Below are positions 32,885 to 43,299 of a stretch of 64,000 nucleotides of DNA, in pieces. The position numbers and the translations under genes were made by a program. Below the pieces are notes generated by a model that saw only the letters and a program-made list of their open reading frames with translations, had not been told where the DNA came from and searched no databases. Source of the stretch: Chlorocebus sabaeus (taxonomy: Eukaryota; Chordata; Mammalia; Primates; Cercopithecidae); the NCBI RefSeq assembly GCF_047675955.1, contig NC_132919.1, positions 70,509,316-70,573,315 of the forward strand. Reading direction: 5' to 3'. Each line of letters begins with the position of its first letter. The first letter of the stretch is position 1.

Positions 32885-33901
32885 ATGGGGAAAAAGCAGG
32901 GCAGAAAAGCTGGAAATTCAAAAAATAAGAGCGCATCTCCCCCGGCAAAGGAGCGCAGCTCATCGCCACCAACGGATCAAAGCTGGACGGAGAATGACTT
33001 CGACGAGATGAGAGAAGAAGGCTTCAGTCCATCAAATTTCTCAGAGCTAAAAGAGGAATTACGTACCCAGCGCAAAGAAACTAAAAATCTTGAAAAAAAA
33101 GTGGAAGAATTGATGGCTAGAGTAATTAATGCAGAGAAGCTCACAAATGAAATGAAAGAGACGAAAACCATGGCACGAGAAATACGTGACAAATGCACAA
33201 GCTTCAGTAACCGTCTCGATCAACTGGAAGAAAGAATGTCAGCGATGGAGGATCAAATGAATGAAATGAAGCGAGAAGAGAAACCAAAAGAAAAAAGAAG
33301 AAAAAGAAATGAACAAAGCCTGCAAGAAGTATGGGATTATGTAAAAAGACCAAATCTACGTCTGATTGGGGTGCCTGAAAGTGAGGGGGAAAATGGAACC
33401 AAGTTGGAAAACACTCTTCAGGATATCATCCAGGAGAACTTCCCCAACCTAGTAGGGCAGGCCAACATTCAAATCCAGGAAATACAGAGAACGCCACAAA
33501 GATACTCCTCGAGAAGAGCAACTCCAAGACACATAATTGCCAGATTCACCAAAGTTGAAATGAAGGAAAAAATCTTAAGGGCAGCCAGAGAGAAAGGTCG
33601 GGTTACCCACAAAGGGAAGCCCATCAGACTAACAGCAGATCTCTCGGCAGAAACTCTTCAAGCCAGAAGAGAGTGGGGGCCAATATTCAACATTCTTAAA
33701 GAAAAGAATTTTAAACCCAGAATTTTATATCCAGCCAAACTAAGTTTCATAAGTGAAGGAGAAATAAAATCCTTTACAGATAAGCAAATGCTTAGAGATT
33801 TTGTCACCACTAGGCCTGCCTTACAAGAGACCCTGAAGGAAGCACTAAACATGGAAAGGAACAACCGGTACCAGCCATTGCAAAAACATGCCAAAATGTA
33901 A
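32885..33901 (+). CDS. L1-ORF1: L1 ORF1 protein (338 aa, intact)
   Basis: RNA-binding nucleic-acid chaperone that trimerises and coats L1 RNA in the ribonucleoprotein particle. A basic, Ser-rich N terminus (MGKKQGRKAGNSK) precedes a long coiled coil at about residues 50-150, rich in E, K, L and M (ELKEELRTQRKETKNLEKK). An RRM at about 155-250 begins at NLRLIGVPE, and the conserved C-terminal domain includes QRYSSRRATPRHII and ARREWGPIFNILKEKNF. Length equals the usual 338 residues. RRM and C terminus are close to human L1PA, but the coiled coil is strongly diverged, as expected of a separate primate lineage. No stop or frameshift. Confidence 0.97.
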   Translation: MGKKQGRKAGNSKNKSASPPAKERSSSPPTDQSWTENDFDEMREEGFSPSNFSELKEELRTQRKETKNLEKKVEELMARVINAEKLTNEMKETKTMAREIRDKCTSFSNRLDQLEERMSAMEDQMNEMKREEKPKEKRRKRNEQSLQEVWDYVKRPNLRLIGVPESEGENGTKLENTLQDIIQENFPNLVGQANIQIQEIQRTPQRYSSRRATPRHIIARFTKVEMKEKILRAAREKGRVTHKGKPIRLTADLSAETLQARREWGPIFNILKEKNFKPRILYPAKLSFISEGEIKSFTDKQMLRDFVTTRPALQETLKEALNMERNNRYQPLQKHAKM

Positions 33902-33964
33902 AGACCATCAAGGCTAGGAAGAAACTGCATCAACTAACGAGCAAAATAACCAGTTAATATCATA

Positions 33965-36900
33965 ATGGCAGGATCAAGTTCACACATAACAATCTTAACC
34001 TTAAATGTAAATGGACTAAATGCTCCAATTAAAAGACACAGACTGGCAAACTGGATAAAGAGTCAAGACCCATCAGTCTGCTGTATTCAGGAGACCCATC
34101 TCACACGCAGAGACATACATAGGCTCAAAATAAAGGGATGGAGGAAGATTTACCAAGCAAATGGAGAACACAAAAAAGCGGGGGTTGCAATACTAGTCTC
34201 TGATAAAACAGACTTTAAACCATCAAAGATCAAAAGAGACAAAGAAGGCCATTACATAATGGTAAAGGGATCAATTCAACAGGAAGAGCTAACCATCCTA
34301 AATATATATGCACCCAATACAGGAGCACCCAGATTCATAAAGCAAGTCCTTAGAGGCTTACAAAGAGACTTAGACTCCCATACAATAATAATGGGAGACT
34401 TCAACACTCCACTGTCAACATTAGACAGATCAACGAGACAGAAAGTTAACAAGGATATCCAGGAATTGAACTCATCTCTGCAGCAAGCAGACCTAATAGA
34501 CATCTATAGAACTCTCCACCCCAAATCAACAGAATATACATTCTTCTCAGCACCACATCGTACTTACTCCAAAATTGACCACGTAATTGGAAGTAAAGCA
34601 CTCCTCAGCAAATGTACAAGAACAGAAATTATAACAAACTGTCTCTCAGACCACAGTGCAATCAAATTAGAACTCAGGACTAAGAAACTCAATCAAAACC
34701 GCTCAACTACATGGAAACTGAACAACCTGCTCCTGAATGACTACTGGGTACATAACGAAATGAAGGCAGAAATAAAGATGTTCTTTGAAACCAATGAGAA
34801 CAAAGATACAACATACCAGAATCTCTGGGACACATTTAAAGCAGTGTGTAGAGGGAAATTTATAGCACTAAATGCCCACAAGAGAAAGCAGGAAAGATCT
34901 AAAATTGACACTCTAACATTGCAATTAAAAGAACTAGAGAAGCAAGAGCAAACACATTCGAAAGCTAGCAGAAGGCAAGAAATAACTAAGATCAGAGCAG
35001 AACTGAAGGAGATAGAGACACAAAAAACCCTCCAAAAAATCAATGAATCCAGGAGTTGGTTTTTTGAAAAGATCAACAAAATTGACAGACCACTAGCAAG
35101 ACTAATAAAGAAGAAAAGAGAGAAGAATCAAATCGACGCAATTAAAAATGATAAAGGGGATATCACCACCGACCCCACAGAAATACAAACTACCATCAGA
35201 GAATACTATAAACACCTCTACGCAAATAAACTGGAAAATCTAGAAGAAATGGATAATTTCCTGGACACTTACACTCTTCCAAGACTAAACCAGGAAGAAG
35301 TTGAATCCCTGAATAGACCAATAGTAGGCTCTGAAATTGAGGCAATAATTAATAGCCTACCAACCAAAAAAAGTCCAGGACCAGATGGATTCACAGCTGA
35401 ATTCTACCAGAGGTACAAGGAGGAGCTGGTACCATTCCTTCTGAAACTATTCCAATCAATAGAAAAAGAGGGAATCCTCCCTAACTCATTTTATGAGGCC
35501 AACATCATCCTGATACCAAAGCCTGGCAGAGACACAACAAAAAAAGAGAATTTTAGACCAATATCCCTGATGAACATCGATGCAAAAATCCTCAATAAAA
35601 TACTGGCAAACCGGATTCAGCAGCACATCAAAAAGCTTATCCACCATGATCAAGTGGGCTTCATCCCTGGGATGCAAGGCTGGTTCAACATTCGCAAATC
35701 AATAAACATAATCCAGCATATAAACAGAACCAAAGACAAGAACCACATCATTATCTCAATAGATGCAGAAAAGGCTTTTGACAAAATTCAACAGCCCTTC
35801 ATGCTAAAAACGCTCAATAAATTCGGTATTGATGGAACGTACCTCAAAATCATAAGAGCTATTTATGACAAACCCACAGCCAATATCATACTGAATGGGC
35901 AAAAACTGGAAAAATTCCCTTTGAAAACTGGCACAAGACAGGGATGCCCTCTCTCACCACTCCTATTCAACATAGTGTTGGAAGTTCTGGCTAGGGCAAT
36001 CAGGCAAGAGAAAGAAATCAAGGGGATTCAGTTAGGAAAAGAAGAAGTCAAATTGTCCCTGTTTGCAGACGACATGATTGTATATTTAGAAAACCCCATT
36101 GTCTCAGCCCAAAATCTCCTTAAGCTGATCAGCAACTTCAGCAAAGTCTCAGGATACAAAATTAATGTGCAAAAATCACAAGCATTCTTATACACCAGTG
36201 ACAGTCAAACACAGAGCCAAATCAGGAATGAACTTCCATTCACAATTGCTTCAAAGAGAATAAAATACCTAGGAATCCAACTTACAAGGGATGTAAAGGA
36301 CCTCTTCAAGGAGAACTACAAACCACTGCTCAGTGAAATCAAAGAGGACACAAACAAATGGAAGAACATACCATGCTCATGGATAGGAAGAATCAATATC
36401 GTGAAAATGGCCATACTGCCCAAGGTAATTTATAGATTCAATGCCATCCCCATCAAGCTACCAATGAGCTTCTTCACAGAATTGGAAAAAACTGCTTTAA
36501 AGTTCATATGGAACCAAAAAAGAGCCCGCATCTCCAAGACAATCCTAAGTCAAAAGAACAAAGCTGGAGGCATCACGCTACCTGACTTCAAACTATACTA
36601 CAAGGCTACAGTAACCAAAACAGCATGGTACTGGTACCAAAACAGAGATATAGACCAATGGAACAGAACAGAGTCCTCAGAAATAATACCACACATCTAC
36701 AGCCATCTGATCTTTGACAAACCTGAGAGAAACAAGAAATGGGGAAAGGATTCCCTATTTAATAAATGGTGCTGGGAAAACTGGCTAGCCATAAGTAGAA
36801 AGCTGAAACTGGATCCTTTCCTTACTCCTTATACGAAAATTAATTCAAGATGGATTAGAGACTTAAATGTTAGACCTAATACCATAAAAATCCTAGAGGA

Positions 36901-37792
36901 AAACCTAGGTAGTACCATTCAGGACATAGGCATGGGCAAAGACTTCATGTCTAAAACACCAAAAGCAACGGCAGCAAAAGCCAAAATTGACAAATGGGAT
37001 CTCATCAAACTAAAGAGCTTCTGCACAGCAAAAGAAACTACCATCAGAGTGAGCAGGCAACCTACAGAATGGGAGAAAATTTTTGCAATCTACTCATCTG
37101 ACAAAGGGCTAATATCCAGAACCTACAAAGAACTCAAACAAATTTACAAGAAAAAAACAAACAACCCCATCCAAAAGTGGGCAAAGGATATGAACAGACA
37201 TTTCTCAAAAGAAGACATTCATACAGCCAACAGACACATGAAAAAATGCTCATCATCACTGGCCATCAGAGAAATGCAAATCAAAACCACAATGAGATAC
37301 CATCTCACACCAGTTAGAATGGCAATCATTAAAAAGTCAGGAAACAACAGGTGCTGGAGAGGATGTGGAGAAATAGGAACACTTTTACACTGTTGGTGGG
37401 ATTGTAAACTAGTTCAACCATTATGGAAAACAGTATGGCGATTCCTCAAGGATCTAGAACTAGATGTACCATATGACCCAGCCATCCCATTACTGGGTAT
37501 ATACCCAAAGGATTATAAATTATGCTGCTATAAGGACACATGCACACGTATGTTTATTGCAGCACTATTCACAATAGCAAAGACTTGGAATCAACCCAAA
37601 TGTCCATCAGTGACAGATTGGATTAAGAAAATGTGGCACATATACACCATGGAATACTATGCAGCCATAAAAAAGGATGAGTTTGTGTCCTTTGTAGGGA
37701 CATGGATGCAGCTGGAAACCATCATTCTTAGCAAACTATCACAAGAACAGAAAACCAAACACCGCATATTCTCACTCGTAGGTGGGAACTGA
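33965..37792 (+). CDS. L1-ORF2: L1 ORF2 endonuclease/reverse transcriptase (1275 aa, intact)
   Basis: Carries out target-primed reverse transcription. Endonuclease domain at about residues 1-239 keeps the APE-type residues: QETHL (Glu near 43), MGDFNTPLS (Asp/Asn near 145-147) and SDHSAIKL (His near 230). Reverse transcriptase at about 498-773 includes RPISLMNIDAKILNKI, TRQGCPLSPLLFN and the catalytic FADD motif (nucleotides about 36061-36075). The Cys-rich C terminus (CWRGCGEIGTLLHCWWDC) is present. Length is the family's usual 1275 residues, with no interruption. The stop is followed by the L1 3'UTR. On sequence alone I see no defect that would prevent activity. Confidence 0.97.
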   Translation: MAGSSSHITILTLNVNGLNAPIKRHRLANWIKSQDPSVCCIQETHLTRRDIHRLKIKGWRKIYQANGEHKKAGVAILVSDKTDFKPSKIKRDKEGHYIMVKGSIQQEELTILNIYAPNTGAPRFIKQVLRGLQRDLDSHTIIMGDFNTPLSTLDRSTRQKVNKDIQELNSSLQQADLIDIYRTLHPKSTEYTFFSAPHRTYSKIDHVIGSKALLSKCTRTEIITNCLSDHSAIKLELRTKKLNQNRSTTWKLNNLLLNDYWVHNEMKAEIKMFFETNENKDTTYQNLWDTFKAVCRGKFIALNAHKRKQERSKIDTLTLQLKELEKQEQTHSKASRRQEITKIRAELKEIETQKTLQKINESRSWFFEKINKIDRPLARLIKKKREKNQIDAIKNDKGDITTDPTEIQTTIREYYKHLYANKLENLEEMDNFLDTYTLPRLNQEEVESLNRPIVGSEIEAIINSLPTKKSPGPDGFTAEFYQRYKEELVPFLLKLFQSIEKEGILPNSFYEANIILIPKPGRDTTKKENFRPISLMNIDAKILNKILANRIQQHIKKLIHHDQVGFIPGMQGWFNIRKSINIIQHINRTKDKNHIIISIDAEKAFDKIQQPFMLKTLNKFGIDGTYLKIIRAIYDKPTANIILNGQKLEKFPLKTGTRQGCPLSPLLFNIVLEVLARAIRQEKEIKGIQLGKEEVKLSLFADDMIVYLENPIVSAQNLLKLISNFSKVSGYKINVQKSQAFLYTSDSQTQSQIRNELPFTIASKRIKYLGIQLTRDVKDLFKENYKPLLSEIKEDTNKWKNIPCSWIGRINIVKMAILPKVIYRFNAIPIKLPMSFFTELEKTALKFIWNQKRARISKTILSQKNKAGGITLPDFKLYYKATVTKTAWYWYQNRDIDQWNRTESSEIIPHIYSHLIFDKPERNKKWGKDSLFNKWCWENWLAISRKLKLDPFLTPYTKINSRWIRDLNVRPNTIKILEENLGSTIQDIGMGKDFMSKTPKATAAKAKIDKWDLIKLKSFCTAKETTIRVSRQPTEWEKIFAIYSSDKGLISRTYKELKQIYKKKTNNPIQKWAKDMNRHFSKEDIHTANRHMKKCSSSLAIREMQIKTTMRYHLTPVRMAIIKKSGNNRCWRGCGEIGTLLHCWWDCKLVQPLWKTVWRFLKDLELDVPYDPAIPLLGIYPKDYKLCCYKDTCTRMFIAALFTIAKTWNQPKCPSVTDWIKKMWHIYTMEYYAAIKKDEFVSFVGTWMQLETIILSKLSQEQKTKHRIFSLVGGN

Positions 37793-38026
37793 ACAATGAG
37801 ATCACTTGGACTCGGGAAGGGGAACATCACACACCGGGGCCTATCATGGGGAGGGGGGAGGGGGGAGGGATTGCATTGGGAGTTATACCGATGTAAATGA
37901 CGAGCTGATGGGTGCAGCACACCAACATGGCACAAGTATACATATGTAGCAAACCTGCACGTTGTGCACATGTACCCTACAACTTGAAGTTTAATAATAA
38001 TAAATAAATTAAAAAAAAAAAAATAA

Positions 38027-38351
38027 AGTGTAGAGACCTCAGACCAATGAGAGGGGTGTGAGGAATAAATAATGCCCAAGCCAGGCTTATAAAATTAGAA
38101 CAAATTTTGGGAACTTCAGCGGGCAAAGGCAGAAGTAGCTGTTGACAAAAGAGAGTCTATAGTCTATAACACTAACTTGTTATTGGCCTTTTATACAATC
38201 ATATGTGGGAGTGAATAGTGAAGTTTTTAGAGGTTACATTACACATAATGATATCTTTTTCCTGATGGCTAATGGAATAGGTGTCTTTGTATTCCTGTGT
38301 TTAAAATTTTTTGTATTAATTTCTAATACATTAAATATCAATAAAAAAAAA
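38027..38351 (+). mobile_element. 3'-transduced segment with second A tail
   Basis: Unique, non-L1 sequence between the L1 A tail and a second run of about 12 A (38343-38355). ATTAAA at 38330-38335 and AATAAA at 38340-38345 supply polyadenylation signals. It lies inside the target-site duplication, so it was copied from downstream of the source L1. Confidence 0.9.
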
Positions 38352-38365
38352 AAAAGTCAAGATAG
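38352..38365 (+). repeat. Right target-site duplication of the L1
   Basis: AAAAGTCAAGATAG, exact copy of 31844-31857; its first bases merge with the A tail. Confidence 0.95.
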
Positions 38366-40376
38366 AGCAGTGATTGAAGACAGTTTAGAACAAAGAGATT
38401 TCCCGAATGGCATATGGGTATTCATATTATTTTAAATATTGCTCTAATTACACATACCACTTCATACCAAGAATGGTAACATTGTTTAATGCTTATTCTT
38501 AAATATTTTAGTACAGTTTCATTTTTATTATAAATAGGAACTTAATTGAATGGGAAATATGGTAATTTATCTATCAATTAGACATGCCTTTTGTAGGTCT
38601 CTCTATGTATTTCACAGTCTTATAACCAAGTCACAGTAACTCACCTAATGAAATTACATTTTATCTCCAAAGTACATACTAGGTTTTCATTCCAAAAATG
38701 TCAGAGTACTAACATAACAGATGCGATACCTGACAAGAGAAGCTCATTTCCCATGCCATTCTTTAAAGGGTATGTTAATACGCTGTGTCCAGGTTGCGGG
38801 GTAAACACAACACATGTTCTTCAGTGTTGATTGCAAATATCAGTTGAGTTCACTTCATTCTAATTTCCTTGATGTTTACCTAAGTAAGGTCTTTTATCAT
38901 GAACTTCTAAAAAGACAACAATAAAATTAGTTTAAAATTTAAAAATGAATGTGAAAGAAAAACTTACACTCCTTCTACTACTCCATATAATAAAAGAAGG
39001 ACAGTTTAGATAGACTTGGCATAACTTGTATGTGTGGTCCTCAAGTTAATATCAAGTATGCTTCGCCAGACGGTGAGTAGAATTTAGCAGCAAATACATG
39101 AAATGACAGACATCTCGCCTGCTTTTGAGGCTCATTTTGTAAAAATCCAGTGTGCTCTCTATAGGAATTTCCCATGGTGGTTCATGCCCTATTGCTCCAT
39201 TATCATCCATGTGGGAATGTCGGTTTTGGTATTAGAGTCATCTAAAATAGCAAAGATAATTATCAGCGTTTTAGTTTACAATACTCCAAATTCAGTGTTT
39301 AAAATCCAGTATCATTTTCTCTACTATATAAATACTACCAATTGTATTTTAATTATTTTAGTTGCTTCTGTTCCCAATTGAATATTATACAGTGTATGTC
39401 ATACAGACAGTTTAAGCAGATGGGTCTCAAGCTTGGCTGCCCTTTACCTGAGAAACTTGAAAAATTCTGGTGCCCAGGCCATAACCCACAGCAGTTAAGT
39501 CAGAATGTTTCTGAGCAAGAGTCAGGCATCAGTAGTTTTTAACACTCCTGAGTGACTCTAATATTCAACCAACTTGTAGAACCTGTGGATGAGGGGTTGT
39601 GATTCTCCATACATTTCCCTACATTCAGAATGTGTAGCTGTGGTGATAGGGTTTTCTTAATTTCCATAAATTTATATAGAAACCTCTCCCCTCATAGTCA
39701 AAACCTTTTTATTTTATTTTATTTTATTTTATTTTTCCTCAGCCCCTGATATACAGTAAATCAAATAAACACCTCCCTCTTCAGGACTCCATGTAGTTTC
39801 ACAATAAATTGTTTCAATCTTTCACGTTCTCCAGCTTTGCAAACACAGCCCACAAAGTAAAGACTTGTAAATCAAGTGTTTGCTAAACAAGTTAATGTGA
39901 TAGAAATATTGCAAGGTGCTTGGTATTTAATGATCTTAATTAAGACATTTAAGGACGCCATCATAGAGTGAACAACTTGTCTCTTACTTCTTGGGACTTC
40001 CTAGTTTTAGCAATGAGAGCCCTGAGTTCAGGGAATGCCCTCAGACTGGGCAATGAGAAACAGTTGGTCACCCTACCATGACATTGGCTGGTACAGTTAA
40101 AATGAAGCCCTGCCCATCATCAGTATAGCTCTGAATGAACTAGTGATGCATGCATCAACATTGCGACTCTCACAGCCACATACCAAGGCAAAGATGACAG
40201 ACAGAAAAAAACAATTATGCTGAAAATTATTTGTTTGAATTTTCAAATCAAAACTAAACTATGGTGGAAAAATTATTAGAACATGGCTAATAATTTCCCC
40301 ATATGGCTGCCTCTATGAAGTGATGAGTTTACTGAAGTGACATTTGGGAACTTTCTAGTATAATGAAAATGTTCTC
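38366..40376. repeat. Duplicated KRTAP upstream block (copy 2)
   Basis: 38905-39250 is paralogous to about 16600-16870 and to 50935-51070. Includes a (TTTTA)n run at about 39714-39736. The rest holds no gene I can see. Confidence 0.65.
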
Positions 40377-40767
40377 AGTACTCATCCATTTTCATACTGC
40401 ATGAAGAAATACCAGAGACTGGGTAATTTATAAAGAAAAAGAGGTTTAACTGTGAGTCTCTAAAAAAGACTCACAGTTCCACATGGCAGGGGAGGCCTCA
40501 CAATCATGGCAGAAGGTGAAGGAGGAGCAAAGGCACCTCTTACACAGCAGAGGCAAAAGAGCATGTGCAGGGGAACTGGTCTTTATAAAACCATCAGATC
40601 TCATGAGGCTTATTCACTATTATGAGAACAGCATGGGAAAAATCAGCCCCCTTGATTCAATCACCTCCCACCGGTTCCCTCCCATGATATCACAGCACCA
40701 CACATGGGGAGTACGGGAGCTACAATTCAAGATGAGATTTGGATGGGGACACAGCCAAACAATATCA
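40377..40767 (-). mobile_element. THE1/MaLR-type solo LTR
   Basis: 391-bp LTR in inverted orientation, with recognisable MaLR landmarks (GAGACTGGGTAATTTATAAAG, CCATCAGATCTCATGAGGC, GGGGACACAGCCAAAC). Flanked by a 5-bp duplication TTCTC (40372-40376 and 40768-40772). No internal genes. Confidence 0.88.
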
Positions 40768-41032
40768 TTCTCTATCTTGATAGGTGTAGGGGTTACATGG
40801 ATGTACCCGTTTATCAAAACTCATCAAACAGTACATTTGGGATTTGTTCACTTCAGTGTATGTAAATTTTATGATATCATAAAAATAAATGCAAACTAAA
40901 TTAAAATATTTATTTATTAATTAATCCAGCAAATTGTCATGTTTGCTAATTTGTTCTAAGTATGATTCTTTTAATTAAACTATGATAAGCTCCTTTGAGA
41001 TTACTTTATCACAGTATAATACTGTGTGTGTG

Positions 41033-41055
41033 TGTGTGTGTGTGTGTTTGTGTGT
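41033..41055. repeat. (TG)n microsatellite
   Basis: Eleven or so TG units with one interruption. Confidence 0.9.
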
Positions 41056-42186
41056 TCCTTCTAGTAAACTGTGAGCTCCCCTGAAGGAGAATCTACATCA
41101 TATTTGTAATCCCAATGGCTGGCAACTTGTATCTCTCAGATTATCCATTTAACATCTCTGTTTTATAAACAAGGCAGGACCTTGAGCCAGGTGCTTCTGT
41201 AAAGCTTGAATGAACAGAATGAAGCAGGAGGTGTCTGCGTGTGGCCATCGAACCTTCAGCATTTACATCATCTGGGCACTTGTTACAACTAAGTCTCTCC
41301 CCAGCAGTCAGAAACTCTGAGAGTAGGCCTCGCAATCTGTGTTTTGACAAGCCATCCAGATGATTCTAAGGCAAGCCTGAGTTTGCCCACTACTAACTAC
41401 GGGATAAGGCAAAATCTTAATTCGGTAAGCTGGAATCTGCTGAAGTCTTCTGACATTTCAGATTGTTTGAAAAAATGAATCTGGTAATTTCCCAGCACTG
41501 GAACTCAGTTCTGATGAGATGCAAATTCTGAACATTCAACATTTTTGCTGTACTGAAAAATATTCAAAATTTAAAATGAGTTGAAGAATAAAAGTGAGGC
41601 TATGTCTTCTAGAATCCAAGAGACCAGCTGGAGAGACATGACACAAACCTGTAAGACAGCAAAGTGGGAACTTAAGAAACTAGGGCCTTTTAGTAACACC
41701 AGCTATCCAGATGAGTAGCCTACCGGAATTTAAGGACGTAGGACAGGACCCAAACTTTGAAACATCTGGGGAAACCCATGCCAGTGGTGTAGAGGTGATC
41801 AAGGTCACATAAAGGAAGAGCTGTCTCTTTCCTTATTGCTCAAAAATGACACACAAAATAGGACCTTTTCTTCTCATCCCAGGCCAGATGCCACACTGAG
41901 CAGAAGGGCTTTCCTCTCCCTTGGTCATTGGAAGAAACGTGTAATTGGTAGTGTAACTGACTAAATCTCATTCTGGTGGGGGTACAGGAAAAGAGAGTGA
42001 GAAACGTAATTCCAAATGCAACGCATCACTTGATAGCCCTGTGTGGAGGAAGAGGAAGATAATTTTGGTCTAGAAGATGCCATTGAGGTGAGAATCGAGG
42101 AAAAGTAGATGGTATAGATCTTATTACATCTGCACAAGAGTATTTTCTTCCCAGTGATTTTAAACCATTAAATGGACAAACACTAT
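41056..42186. repeat. Duplicated KRTAP upstream block (copy 2, continued)
   Basis: Paralogous to 17300-18240 and partly to 58200-58760. Shared segments include CTTCTAGAATCCAAGAGACC at 41611 and CTTATTGCTCAAAAATGAC near 41833. Confidence 0.75.
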
Positions 42187-42271
42187 TGTGTAATCTGATA
42201 ATTATTTAACAACTAAATAAACAAAAACAAGAAAAACATAGTGACAACAGGAAACTGGGGCAGTATATAAG
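42187..42271 (+). promoter_or_regulatory. KRTAP4-1-type promoter
   Basis: TATATAAG at 42264-42271, 89 bp before the ATG. GTGTAATCTGATAATTATTT and AATAAACAAAAACAAG form the conserved AT-rich block. Confidence 0.75.
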
Positions 42272-42352
42272 AGGCTGTGGCTCAAGGAGACTTCCAAACT
42301 CCAGAACCTCATTCTCCTGGAAACCTACCCAGAAACTCCGCCCTCTGACACC

Positions 42353-42925
42353 ATGAACAACTCCTGTTGTGGCTCTGTCTGCTGTGACCAGAGCTGTGGT
42401 CAAGATCTCTGCCAGGAGAGCTGCTGCCGCCCCAGCTGCTGCCAGACCACCTGCTGCAGGACCACCTGCTGCCGCCCCAGCTGCTGTATCTCCAGCTGCT
42501 GCCAGCCCACCTGCTGCCGCCCCAGCTGCTGCATTTCCAGTTGCTGCAGGCCTTCCTGCTGTATCTCCAGCTGCTGCCAGCCCACCTGCTGCCGCCCCAG
42601 CTGCTGCATTTCCAGTTGCTGCAGGCCTTCCTGCTGTATCTCCAGCTGCTGCAGACCCAGTTGCTGCCAGACTTCCTGCTGCAGGACCACCTGCTGCCGC
42701 CCCAGCTGCTGTATCTCCAGCTGCTACAGGCCCCAGTGCTGTCAGTCTGTGTGCTGCCTGCCCACCTGCTGCCAGCCCTCCTGCTGCCAGCCCTCCTGCT
42801 GTATTTCCAGCTGCTGTAGACCCAACTGCTATGTGTCTGGCTGCTGCCGCCCTTCCTGCTGCCAGACCACCTGCTATAGAACAACCTGCTTCCGCCCCAT
42901 CTGCTGTGGCAGTTCTTGCTGCTGA
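42353..42925 (+). CDS. KRTAP4-1: Keratin-associated protein 4-1-like (190 aa)
   Basis: Intact KRTAP4 protein of hair cortex, cross-linked to keratins through Cys. The N terminus MNNSCCGSVCCDQSCGQDLCQESCC includes the LCQ pentad. The body is about 30 pentads dominated by CCRPS, CCISS and CCQPT; an internal 25-residue unit (CCQPTCCRPSCCISSCCRPSCCISS) occurs twice in tandem. It ends CCQTTCYRTTCFRPICCGSSCC, the ending I associate with human KRTAP4-1; the symbol rests on that recollection and on order in the cluster (a KRTAP4-2-like gene follows). Length differs from the human protein, as usual in this size-variable family. Promoter, CACCATGA start context and AATAAA are in place. The pseudogene at 18403 is its paralogue. 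Confidence 0.85.
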   Translation: MNNSCCGSVCCDQSCGQDLCQESCCRPSCCQTTCCRTTCCRPSCCISSCCQPTCCRPSCCISSCCRPSCCISSCCQPTCCRPSCCISSCCRPSCCISSCCRPSCCQTSCCRTTCCRPSCCISSCYRPQCCQSVCCLPTCCQPSCCQPSCCISSCCRPNCYVSGCCRPSCCQTTCYRTTCFRPICCGSSCC

Positions 42926-43260
42926 GTGACCTGCTCTGGATTTGTGCACCTTCTTTCCCCCATCCTTCAGTTCAGGCAGAAAGCGTCTATTCAGAGAACT
43001 TGGGGACTTCCTGATGTCATGAAAACAGAGGCATGGACTGATTTGAAAAAGCCCAGTCTCTTTATTAGTATTTATTCTCTTTTATAGAAACTTTTTAGTA
43101 CTGTTGAATCTGAATTTACAGGCAAATTCCACATCACATGTTTTAGAATTCTTTATTCTAATTCAATATACATAAAACTTCAAATGTTACCCTTCTAGAT
43201 GTTTCTTTCTAATGTTATTCTGTCGAATCAATTTTTATGTGGAATTGTTTGATGTTCTTC

Positions 43261-43266
43261 AATAAA
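43261..43266 (+). terminator. Polyadenylation signal AATAAA
   Basis: About 335 bp after the stop; context shared with 19411 and 14274. Confidence 0.7.
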
Positions 43267-43299
43267 ACTTCATAGTGTTCAAAAGCACCAAAAATGCTT

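Larger units (their letters stand above)
31858..38351 (+). mobile_element. Full-length, two-ORF-intact L1 with 3' transduction
   Basis: Complete L1PA-lineage element: 5'UTR 31858-32884 (starting with the YY1-type AAGATGGCC motif at 31868-31876), ORF1, a 63-bp spacer, ORF2, a 3'UTR with G-rich tract (about 37848-37870), and an A tail ending about 38026. Then comes about 315 bp of non-L1 sequence and a second A tail. Identical 14-bp duplications bracket the whole, including the extra sequence, so L1 and transduced segment inserted together. Both ORFs are uninterrupted. This is a candidate for recent or current activity in this species. Confidence 0.95.

Noticed and set aside
40483..40899. 138-codon plus-strand frame
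   Set aside because: It lies mostly within the antisense THE1-type LTR.
42206..42949. 247-codon minus-strand frame and other long frames overlapping the KRTAP genes (18594-19214, 25003-25434, 47829-48569, 58891-59550)
   Set aside because: The 15-bp KRTAP periodicity, poor in stop codons, opens several frames on both strands. Products are Ala/Gly, Gln/Leu or Ser/Trp strings with no independent start context or promoter.
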